NCBI GenBank assembly: GCA_046297395.1
Contig: JBKCNM010000093.1
Span: forward strand, 3,867-67,866
Reading direction: 5' to 3'
Origin: JBEICQ01 sp046297395
Lineage (GTDB): Bacteria > Bacteroidota > Bacteroidia > UBA4408
Length of the DNA: 64,000 bases
The number at the start of each line of letters is the position of its first letter. Position 1 is the stretch's first letter. Below are positions 24,591 to 32,319 of the stretch, in pieces. Below the pieces are notes generated by a model. The model was not told the DNA's origin. It saw only the letters and a program-made list of their open reading frames with translations, and made no database searches. The translations under genes were made by a program, and so were the position numbers.

Positions 24591-26448
24591 TTACGAACAC
24601 TTCGCAGGTAAAAAGATCGACACCACCCAACATGCAGGTGGATTCCGAAGATTGCTTTCTTTTCTGGGGCCCGCCTATCTGGTGAGCGTAGGCTACATGG
24701 ATCCTGGAAACTGGGCAACAGATATCGCCGCAGGCAGCCGTTTCGGCTATTCGCTTGTTTGGGTATTGGTGCTTTCCAACCTCATGGCATTGCTCCTGCA
24801 AAGCTTGAGCGCAAGGCTCGGAATAGTTACCGGAATGGATCTTGCGCAGGCCTCCAGAAAACAATATCCCCGACTGATTAATTATTATCTCTACCTGCTT
24901 GCTGAGATTGCCATTGCGGCCTGCGACCTTGCAGAGGTGCTGGGCATGGCCATCGGATTGCAACTGCTCACAGGCATCCCGCTCATCTGGGGTGTGGGTA
25001 TCACGGTGCTCGATTCCTTTTTACTTCTCTACCTGCTGAAGTTCGGCATACGCAAAATGGAAGCTTTTATCATTGCACTTATTTCCTTGATAGGTCTTTC
25101 ATTCTGCGTGGAAATGTTTTTGGCCCAGCCTTCCATTTCACAAATTACCGGTGGACTTGTTCCCAGTTTACCGGGCAAGGATGCGCTCTACATTGCCATC
25201 GGAATTATTGGAGCCACCGTGATGCCACATAATCTCTATCTTCATTCATCACTGGTGCAAACCCGTCATTTTTCAAGAGAGAAAAGTGAACTCAAGAAAG
25301 TCATCCGTTGGAATGTGATTGATTCAACGATTGCACTCAATCTTGCATTTTTTGTAAATGCATCCATCCTTGTTTTGTCGGCCGCTGCATTTTATTCGAA
25401 TCACCTGTTTGAAGTAAATGATATCCGGGAGGCGCATCGTTTTCTACAACCCCTGCTGGGTTCTACGCTTGCACCGGTGCTTTTTGCAGTGGCATTGATT
25501 GCTGCCGGGCAAAGTTCAACGATTACAGGAACACTCGCAGGACAAATTGTGATGGAAGGCTATCTCAACCTTCGTATTCAGCCTTGGATGCGCAGGATGA
25601 TTACCCGTTTGCTTGCGGTTACTCCTGCGTTTTTTACCATTTATTTTTCCGGTGAGGAGAAAGCCGAAGACCTGCTCATTTTAAGTCAGGTAATCCTGAG
25701 TATGCAACTTGGTTTTGCCATTGTACCGCTGGTACATTTTGTATCTAACCGGGAACTCATGCAGGGACTGGCGATAAAGCCCTTTACAAAAATCCTTTCC
25801 TGGCTTGTGGTGAGTATCATTCTATCTCTGAACATCAAACTGGTGATTGATGTGTTTTTGAATTGGAAAAACGATTACCAACCCAACTGGCTTGCCCTGG
25901 TGAGTGTGGCTGCATTTCTCTTGTTTTCAGCACTTGTATTGCTTTATATTATTTTTCGCCCTGTATTCAGACCACAGGCTCCTTCCGCCGAAATTCATAG
26001 CAAACCCGGAGAAATTTTCCCCCTCACCCAGCCGATTTCTTTTAGGGAAATTTGCATCTGCCTCGATTTCTCGGGCATTGATACGCGTATTATTTCATAT
26101 GCCATCTCCGTGGGTGGAAAACATGCACATTACCACTTGTTGCACATCAATGAATCGGCAGGTGCACTGGTGATGGGTGGTGATATCATGGACAGGGAAA
26201 CCACTGCTGATGAGGAAAAGTTAAAGGAATACTGCCAACAGTTGAATACCCATGGATACATGGCCTCTCACCACATGGGATATGGCAATCCCAAAAAAGA
26301 AATCCCTGCCATTGTTCAACAATTGCAGCCCCATCTACTGATAATGGGTGCGCATGGCCATACCACTTTTAAGGACATTATCCTTGGAACCACCATTGAT
26401 GCGGTGAGGCACAAAGTAAAAATGCCTGTTCTTGTTTTCAAGGAATGA
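24580..26448 (+). CDS. mntH: Nramp (MntH-like) divalent metal transporter fused to a universal stress protein domain
   Basis: A 622-residue fusion. Residues about 1-460 form an Nramp transporter with eleven or so transmembrane helices: DPGNWATD in helix 1 and MPHNLYLHS in helix 6 are the metal-binding motifs, followed by GQSSTITGTLAGQIVMEG. These proteins take up Mn2+ or Fe2+ with protons. Residues about 480-622 are a cytoplasmic UspA-type domain with the ATP-binding pattern GAHGHTTFKDIILGT near residue 590 and the ending MPVLVFKE. The USP domain may sense nucleotide or regulate transport (inference). The start at 24580 overlaps the regulator's end by 11 bases; an upstream ATG at 24544 is possible. 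The ATGA overlap at its end links it to the NadR-like gene. Confidence 0.92.
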   Translation: MSADYEHFAGKKIDTTQHAGGFRRLLSFLGPAYLVSVGYMDPGNWATDIAAGSRFGYSLVWVLVLSNLMALLLQSLSARLGIVTGMDLAQASRKQYPRLINYYLYLLAEIAIAACDLAEVLGMAIGLQLLTGIPLIWGVGITVLDSFLLLYLLKFGIRKMEAFIIALISLIGLSFCVEMFLAQPSISQITGGLVPSLPGKDALYIAIGIIGATVMPHNLYLHSSLVQTRHFSREKSELKKVIRWNVIDSTIALNLAFFVNASILVLSAAAFYSNHLFEVNDIREAHRFLQPLLGSTLAPVLFAVALIAAGQSSTITGTLAGQIVMEGYLNLRIQPWMRRMITRLLAVTPAFFTIYFSGEEKAEDLLILSQVILSMQLGFAIVPLVHFVSNRELMQGLAIKPFTKILSWLVVSIILSLNIKLVIDVFLNWKNDYQPNWLALVSVAAFLLFSALVLLYIIFRPVFRPQAPSAEIHSKPGEIFPLTQPISFREICICLDFSGIDTRIISYAISVGGKHAHYHLLHINESAGALVMGGDIMDRETTADEEKLKEYCQQLNTHGYMASHHMGYGNPKKEIPAIVQQLQPHLLIMGAHGHTTFKDIILGTTIDAVRHKVKMPVLVFKE

Positions 26449-26972
26449 ACCCTCTCCGAATCGCCATCATAGGTCCTGAATGCAGTGGAAAAACCACGCT
26501 CGCCATGCATCTCTCCCACTTGCTGAATGAGCCAATGGTTCCCGAATTTTCAAGGATGTATTTTGCAGGTCGTAAGTATGAATATGATCAAGATGATATA
26601 CTCAATATTGCCCTTGGACAGGAGAAGCTGGAATTACAACATGAATCATTTTCAAAAAAATTTTTGATTTGTGACACCAACAATCTGGTGAATTGGGTAT
26701 GGAGTGAATACAGGTACGGAAATGTACCTGCATCACTTAAAGCCACCTATCAACCGCAGCGATATGCCTTGCAACTGTTATGCAAGCCTGATGTTCCCTG
26801 GGAGTCGGATCCCTTAAGAGAAAACGCGTCCCGCTTAGAGGATATATACAACTATTACTTAAGAATCCTTCATGCAGATGAAATTCCTTATGTACCTATA
26901 GAAGGGGATTTTTTACAACGCTACCAAATGGCATTGGCGGCACTTGAAAAAATGGGCTTGTATGAGGAGTAA
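26445..26972 (+). CDS. NadR-like P-loop kinase (AAA_28 family)
   Basis: A 175-residue cytosolic ATP-binding protein with a Walker A motif GPECSGKTT (residues 10-18), a Walker B-like FLICDTN, and the segment PEFSRMYFAGRKYEYDQDDI seen in the ribosylnicotinamide-kinase domain of NadR. In NadR this domain phosphorylates nicotinamide riboside to NMN; here it stands alone, without the adenylyltransferase or helix-turn-helix domains. The start ATGA overlaps the stop of mntH, so it is probably the third gene of the metal operon, although NAD salvage and metal uptake have no obvious link. Other P-loop small-molecule kinases are possible. Confidence 0.72.
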   Translation: MNPLRIAIIGPECSGKTTLAMHLSHLLNEPMVPEFSRMYFAGRKYEYDQDDILNIALGQEKLELQHESFSKKFLICDTNNLVNWVWSEYRYGNVPASLKATYQPQRYALQLLCKPDVPWESDPLRENASRLEDIYNYYLRILHADEIPYVPIEGDFLQRYQMALAALEKMGLYEE

Positions 26973-26973
26973 A

Positions 26974-27186
26974 TTACTTCCTGTTTTTTTCCATGACAGA
27001 AATTTTTCTGTCCAATCGGATAAGGTAAATCACGATGCCTGTAAAGATGACAAGCAAGACACCAACTACCACATAGATTTTTCCGTTGCTGCGCATGGTA
27101 TCAGCCATTTCAACAGCTGTTTCCTGTGAGAAACTTTGTATAAACAACAGGCAAAATAGTGTTGTGAGAATGGATCGAATTTTCAT
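26974..27186 (-). CDS. CcmD family protein
   Basis: A 70-residue membrane protein with a leader-like first hydrophobic segment (7-20) and a second transmembrane segment (36-57), then a basic tail (RLDRKISVMEKNRK). Small proteins of this form follow ccmC in Bacteroidota; CcmD assists haem transfer by CcmC in cytochrome c maturation. The start codon overlaps the ccmC stop (ATGA), so they are co-translated. It converges with the NadR-like gene with a 1-base gap. Confidence 0.8.
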   Translation of the reverse strand: MKIRSILTTLFCLLFIQSFSQETAVEMADTMRSNGKIYVVVGVLLVIFTGIVIYLIRLDRKISVMEKNRK

Positions 27187-27836
27187 TGTTCTGGTTCAAG
27201 TTTTCTAAGTCGAATGCCCAGGGAGGCAAGCCATGCGCCCAATAGAGACCAGCCTATTATGGCAGGGTAAAACACCAGCCGCATGCCATTGTCGAGATCA
27301 TATTTGCCAAAGCCCGGATTTCCACCGTTTCCGGGATGCAGTGAATCGGTCATACGCGGCAGGATGAGCAGGAATACAATGAGCATCACCCAAGCAAAAA
27401 TGTTGTACACCGCAGCAAGTCGCGCCCGTTTATCAGGATCGTCTACTGACTGTCGCAGGAGGATATAGGCAAAATAAAAAAGAAGGGTAATCGCTGCACC
27501 ATTCAGCTTGGCATCATTTACCCACCAGGCGCCCCATGTATAATTGGCCCAAAGAGATCCGGTAGCTATCCCGAGCAAACCAAACAATACACCAACCTTG
27601 GCACATTCACTTGCCAGAAAATCTTTTTTAAGGGTAGGTTTGTTGAGGTAAGCAATGCTTCCTGTGAATGATGCGGTGAGGATGATCATCATGGCAAACC
27701 ACATGGTAACATGAAAATAAAGATTTCGTATGGTTTCATGGAGGATTTCCATGCGTGGTACCGGAAGCAAAAAACCGCCTATGATGGAATAGGCGACAAG
27801 AAGAATACCAAGGGCTTTCCACCAATGTTTTTTCAT
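27183..27836 (-). CDS. ccmC: Haem exporter/cytochrome c biogenesis protein CcmC
   Basis: A 217-residue inner-membrane protein with six transmembrane helices and the tryptophan-rich WWD motif region WANYTWGAWWVND (around residues 98-110), which holds haem on the periplasmic side. Histidines NLYFHVTMWF and near the SLHPGN loop are the expected haem ligands. CcmC delivers haem to CcmE. The start at 27836 is used because the upstream extension would begin with TTG. ccmA, ccmB and ccmE are not in the window. It is divergent from the M13 peptidase gene. Confidence 0.9.
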   Translation of the reverse strand: MKKHWWKALGILLVAYSIIGGFLLPVPRMEILHETIRNLYFHVTMWFAMMIILTASFTGSIAYLNKPTLKKDFLASECAKVGVLFGLLGIATGSLWANYTWGAWWVNDAKLNGAAITLLFYFAYILLRQSVDDPDKRARLAAVYNIFAWVMLIVFLLILPRMTDSLHPGNGGNPGFGKYDLDNGMRLVFYPAIIGWSLLGAWLASLGIRLRKLEPEQ

Positions 27837-27842
27837 GCGGGA

Positions 27843-27860
27843 CAAATGTAACCAAAGTTA
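27843..27860 (-). promoter_or_regulatory. Two overlapping -7-like boxes upstream of ccmC
   Basis: On the minus strand TAACTTTG (27860-27853) and TACATTTG (27850-27843) both match TAnnTTTG, 6 and 16 bases before the ccmC start at 27836. No good TTG box lies at the expected distance, so this is weak. Confidence 0.3.
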
Positions 27861-27916
27861 CCTCAATCCCGGTTTTCTGTTACTATATTATCTCTTATCT
27901 TGGGAGCCATTTAATT

Positions 27917-29956
27917 ATGAAAAACAAGCTCCTTCTCCTCCCTATGCTGATTGCTTTGGCAGCCTGCAACAGCCCTTCCGGAAATTCCGGTGAAAACATT
28001 CCGCAGGTTTTATTGGAAAACCGCGATACTTCTGTTCATCCCGGGGATGATTTTTTTACTTATGCCAACGGCGGCTGGATGAAGAAGAATCCCATTCCCC
28101 AAAGTGAGCATGCAACAGGGATTGCACTTGCTGTTCGAGATAGTGTAAACAATGCCATCCGCAGGATATGCGAAACATCCGCCGCAAATACAAGTGCACC
28201 CAAAGGCAGTTTGGTACAAAAGATAGGCGATTTCTATGCCTCAGGTATGGATACTGTTGGGATTGACAAACAAGGGATTGGACCCATCAGTCCTTTGCTC
28301 AAACAAATTGAGGCCCTCAAAACAATCAACGATTTGCCGGCATTGCTTGCAGAAGTGTCCGTTTATGCATCCGGTACATTTTTTCAGGCCGGCATTTCCA
28401 AAGATGAGAAAAACAGCAGCAAAAATATTTTCTACCTCTATCAGGGTGGCATCGGCATGCCAGTGAAGGAGTATTATTTTGATAATGATCCTCAGACAGC
28501 AGGAGTGAGAGAGGCATACAAAATTCACCTGAGAGAGATGTTTCGAATGAGTGGAATCGGTGGGAAAGATTCTGTAAAGGCCGCTGGAGAGGTATATCTG
28601 CTTGAGGAGAAGTTGGCGCGTGCATCGCGCAAAATTGCCGATTTGCGAGACCCCTACAAAAATTATAACCGCATCTCACTGAAGAAATTTCAGGAGGCCA
28701 CTCCAAAATTTAATTGGTATTCCTTCTCTTCCGGCCTTGGTATTGCCAATCTGGATTCAGTAAATGTTGGTCAACCCGAATTTTTTGAGGCCTTCAACAA
28801 CATGCTCTCTACTGCCAGTCCGCAAGTAGTGCGTTGGTATCTCTCATGGTCTGTGCTAAACACTTATGCCAATTTTTTAAGCAAACCCATCCGCGACAGG
28901 AACTTCTATTTCTACAATACGGTGATGAGTGGGGTGGAAAAACAAAAACCTCGCTGGCAGCAGGTGGTGGAGGAAACCAATGGAAACTTGGGCGAAATAG
29001 TGGGACAGGAATATGTGAAAAATTATCTTCCCCCCAACACCAAAGAGAAGCTTCTTGAAATTGGAAATAACATCATGGAAGTGTTTAGGGAGCACCTTCA
29101 AAAAATTGATTGGATGAGCGATGCAACCCGCCAAAAAGCATTAGAGAAATTATCGAAAGTGCGCATGAAACTGGGTTATCCCGATAAATGGAAAGATTTT
29201 TCTTCACTGGATATTTCACGCGAATCATACTGTAAAAATGTAATGGCTTGTACAAAGTGGTATCACAACTACGAATTACAAAAGTTCGGCAAACCGGTTG
29301 ATAAGGATGAATGGTTTATGATGCCTCAAACCTATAATGCTTATTACGACCCGTCCATGAATGAAATTGTGATTCCGGGATGTAACATCATCGTACCCGG
29401 CTATCCCGGTTTGGCACCGGATGCTATCTTGTATGGCATTGTTGGAGGAGGAACTTTTGGACATGAAATCACACATGGTTTTGATGATCAGGGCAGCAAG
29501 TTTGATGCCATCGGGAATCTCTCTGATTGGTGGACCAAGGAAGACCGTGAAAAGTTTGATGCCAAAGCAAGAAGATTGGTTGAACAATACAACTCCTTTA
29601 CAGTGTTGGACTCGCTGCATGTGAACGGAGAAAATACCCTGGGCGAAAACATTGCCGATTTGGGAGGCTGTGTCATGGGATATGAAGCATTCATGAAATC
29701 ACCTTCCGGGAAAAAAGAAAAGGGAGATTTCGGTATGAAACCTTCAGCCGAATATTTTCTTGGATATGCCTATGGCTGGTTATCAAGCCGCCGAGAAGCG
29801 GATCTTGCCAGACAAATCAAAACAGATGTGCATTCGCCTGCACAATACAGGGTTAATGGACCACTTCGCAACATTGATGCATTTTATGATGCCTTTGGTA
29901 TAAAAGAGGGGCAGAAGATGTTTGTGCCCAAAGGCCAGCGTGTGCAAATTTGGTAA
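27917..29956 (+). CDS. M13 family zinc metallopeptidase (neprilysin/PepO-like) lipoprotein
   Basis: A 679-residue lipoprotein with lipobox ending at Cys17 (ALAAC), so it sits on the periplasmic or outer membrane side. The N-terminal M13 domain starts with HPGDDFFTYANGGWMKKNPI. The catalytic domain has NAYYDPSMNEIVIPG, GHEITHGFDDQGSKFD (His516, Glu517, His520 as zinc ligands and base) and GENIADLGG (Glu577, third ligand). M13 enzymes cut short peptides, usually below about 40 residues. Length and motifs are complete, so it should be active. It is divergent from ccmC by 80 bases and convergent with the TonB receptor gene with an 11-base gap. Confidence 0.95.
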   Translation: MKNKLLLLPMLIALAACNSPSGNSGENIPQVLLENRDTSVHPGDDFFTYANGGWMKKNPIPQSEHATGIALAVRDSVNNAIRRICETSAANTSAPKGSLVQKIGDFYASGMDTVGIDKQGIGPISPLLKQIEALKTINDLPALLAEVSVYASGTFFQAGISKDEKNSSKNIFYLYQGGIGMPVKEYYFDNDPQTAGVREAYKIHLREMFRMSGIGGKDSVKAAGEVYLLEEKLARASRKIADLRDPYKNYNRISLKKFQEATPKFNWYSFSSGLGIANLDSVNVGQPEFFEAFNNMLSTASPQVVRWYLSWSVLNTYANFLSKPIRDRNFYFYNTVMSGVEKQKPRWQQVVEETNGNLGEIVGQEYVKNYLPPNTKEKLLEIGNNIMEVFREHLQKIDWMSDATRQKALEKLSKVRMKLGYPDKWKDFSSLDISRESYCKNVMACTKWYHNYELQKFGKPVDKDEWFMMPQTYNAYYDPSMNEIVIPGCNIIVPGYPGLAPDAILYGIVGGGTFGHEITHGFDDQGSKFDAIGNLSDWWTKEDREKFDAKARRLVEQYNSFTVLDSLHVNGENTLGENIADLGGCVMGYEAFMKSPSGKKEKGDFGMKPSAEYFLGYAYGWLSSRREADLARQIKTDVHSPAQYRVNGPLRNIDAFYDAFGIKEGQKMFVPKGQRVQIW

Positions 29957-29967
29957 AGCAAAAACCT

Positions 29968-32193
29968 TCAGGGAATGATGTAGGTAAATCCTATGTAAAA
30001 TACCCTGCCGGTTAATGGCGCATAAATCATGGATGCATCAAAAGTTTGTGCAAAAGGATTTTCTGCGGAGATGATTGCTCTTGGCTGAACAAAGTTCAAA
30101 AGGTTTTCGGCACCTGCGTATAACTCGGCGTGTTTAAACTTTCGGTTCACCTGGGTATTAAGCAGAAAAAAAGGCAAGGATTCGGTATCATCATGCACGC
30201 CCGATGGATGAAAATGATTCACCGGCATGCGGCTTTTGCCCATGTATCTCGTGGTAAAATCAAACCTCCATTTTTCGAAGTCGGTATAGTAACTCAGGTT
30301 CAGTAATAAGCGATGGAGAGGGATCATGGGTTTGGGTCCTGTGGTGTTGCCCAGCCCTCTATAAGTACTTATAATTTGATACCATTTATAGGACAATCTT
30401 GCTTCAAATCCCGCAGAGAGCCTTGAAACGACATCCGCCTGAATACTTCGAGAGAATGATGCACCATCCAGGTTGTAGATGCTTACTTTGTCGAAAGACT
30501 CATAAAAATCGACTAGCACCTGATTGACAAAGCGGGTTTCAAAAACATCCATATTCAGTTCTACATCTTTTCCGCACAAACTTGTTCTCTGGTTCAGAGA
30601 AAAACCTGCAGTAAAAGCTCTCTCGGGTTGTAGGTTGGACGCAGGCAATACTTTTCTGGAGCTGGCAAAAATGGAGGTGTTATCCAAAAACGGATTGGCA
30701 ATTCTAGTGCCGCTTCCTGCGGTAAATCGTAGGGTGGTTTTGGGTTTTGGATTGTATCGTATGTTTACTTTTGGTGTCAGCCACCACTTCCAAACGGGAT
30801 GATAGTCTGCACGCATACCGGCCATCATACTTAGGTTTTTACCCTCGTTACGGGTGAATTCAAAAAAACCTCCCGAAACAGGATCCGTTCTCCTGAATCC
30901 TGAGTCATTGTATACCTCATTAAAATTGTCATAAACAAAGGATAGACCGGTTTGAAAGGTATTGCGTGTATCAACGATAAAGTCCTGGTATATCAATCCA
31001 CTTTGGAATGATTGGTAGCGGACGCTGTAGTTTTTATTTCCAAAATACAATTCCTGTTGGGTGCTTCTCAGGTGATTGAGGAACCCCAATCCGCGTGTCG
31101 GAAATCTAGGAAAGAGCAGGGCAGTCTTGGTAATTACATCTGTAGATCTTACAAAGGTTTCCATGCCCATCCTTTTACCTTTTAACCGCATAGAGGGTTC
31201 ATAATTCCATTCTCCTCCGGTTTTGTTATTGTATACATTGCGCACAAGCACTTGTGTCATCCATTTGGAATTGCTCCATTTAGCGCGGTAAAAAACATTG
31301 CTTACCTGTTCAATCGGAATATCCAGAAATCCATCCCGGTTGACATCATTTTTTAAGTACACTGAACTCCCATGCAAGAAAAGCGAGTGCATAAATTTTT
31401 TTCCATTGTTTCCGTTAAGGTTGAGATTGATTTCTGATCTTCCAAGTGAATTCTGATAAGCATTAAAGCTGAGACGATCGGCTTTTTCAGGAGCCAGCAA
31501 TTCTACATTAATGGTTCCGCTGATGGGTTCATATCCATTTACCACACTCCCGCTTCCCTTAGAAATATCAATGCTCCGTATCCATGTTCCCGGTATGTAT
31601 TGTACACCGAAAGAGGCCATGGCTCCGCGATTGTAAGGAATATTTTCTGTATTTATCTGGGTGTAAATTCCATCGAGACCCAACATGGAAAGTTGTCTCG
31701 CACCCGATACCCCATCGCTCATGACTACATCAACAGTAGCATTGGTTTCAAAACTCTCTGCCAGATTGCAACATGCTGCTTTTTTCAGCTCCATTTTTCC
31801 AATGGTTTCGGTGTTGAGGAGCTGCAATCCCGATCGTTTTAAACTTTGTCCTCTTTCATACACTTCAACCCCTTTTAATTCGATGCTGCGGGTAAGGTTT
31901 ATCCGAAGGCTTTGTGTATCGCTCACATACACCAAATGATCTGCAAACCCTGCTGCCTTGATCAAAAGCGTGTCTGCATAACGAAAAGGAAGGCTGAATT
32001 TTCCAAGTGAATCACTTTGGGTTTGGGAAGGATGGTGAAGCCATGAAACACCGGCAAAAGGAACAGGCGCACTATCGAAATTAATCGTTCCGGAAAGTGT
32101 TTGGGTGAAAGCCTTTGATGATAGGAGACAGTTGATGATTAAAAACAGCCATCCTATGCAAATTGAAAAATCAGGGAAGTGGTATTTTCTCAT
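29968..32193 (-). CDS. TonB-dependent outer-membrane receptor with carboxypeptidase-like N-terminal domain
   Basis: A 741-residue outer-membrane receptor. A signal peptide (1-31) is followed by a carboxypeptidase-regulatory-like segment (about 32-100: LSGTINFDSAPVPFAGVSWL), a plug domain (about 115-225: KKAACCNLAESFETNATVDV, VSGARQLSMLGLDGIYTQI, SIDISKGSGSVVNGYEPISG) and a 22-strand barrel ending YIGFTYIIP. It imports large ligands using TonB energy. The AACCN-type plug start is familiar from receptors beside copper or heavy-metal genes, so a metal chelate is a possible ligand (recall, not proof). No TonB or SusD-like gene is next to it, so a polysaccharide-utilisation role is unlikely. Confidence 0.9.
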   Translation of the reverse strand: MRKYHFPDFSICIGWLFLIINCLLSSKAFTQTLSGTINFDSAPVPFAGVSWLHHPSQTQSDSLGKFSLPFRYADTLLIKAAGFADHLVYVSDTQSLRINLTRSIELKGVEVYERGQSLKRSGLQLLNTETIGKMELKKAACCNLAESFETNATVDVVMSDGVSGARQLSMLGLDGIYTQINTENIPYNRGAMASFGVQYIPGTWIRSIDISKGSGSVVNGYEPISGTINVELLAPEKADRLSFNAYQNSLGRSEINLNLNGNNGKKFMHSLFLHGSSVYLKNDVNRDGFLDIPIEQVSNVFYRAKWSNSKWMTQVLVRNVYNNKTGGEWNYEPSMRLKGKRMGMETFVRSTDVITKTALLFPRFPTRGLGFLNHLRSTQQELYFGNKNYSVRYQSFQSGLIYQDFIVDTRNTFQTGLSFVYDNFNEVYNDSGFRRTDPVSGGFFEFTRNEGKNLSMMAGMRADYHPVWKWWLTPKVNIRYNPKPKTTLRFTAGSGTRIANPFLDNTSIFASSRKVLPASNLQPERAFTAGFSLNQRTSLCGKDVELNMDVFETRFVNQVLVDFYESFDKVSIYNLDGASFSRSIQADVVSRLSAGFEARLSYKWYQIISTYRGLGNTTGPKPMIPLHRLLLNLSYYTDFEKWRFDFTTRYMGKSRMPVNHFHPSGVHDDTESLPFFLLNTQVNRKFKHAELYAGAENLLNFVQPRAIISAENPFAQTFDASMIYAPLTGRVFYIGFTYIIP

Positions 32194-32265
32194 CAGGGAG
32201 TGCTGCTTGAATCATCGGAATCGTAAAAAACAGAAATGATTCGCTTGGTAAAAATACAATAATTA

Positions 32266-32293
32266 CAAATGTATGATGTGGATGAATTTTCAA
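32266..32293 (-). promoter_or_regulatory. Promoter candidate for the TonB receptor gene
   Basis: On the minus strand TTG (32293-32291), a 17-base spacer and TACATTTG (32273-32266) match the Bacteroidota consensus exactly. The start codon at 32193 follows about 73 bases later, leaving a leader of roughly 65 bases. Confidence 0.5.
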
Positions 32294-32319
32294 CTTTGTA
32301 TTTGCATGGCATGTTTCAA

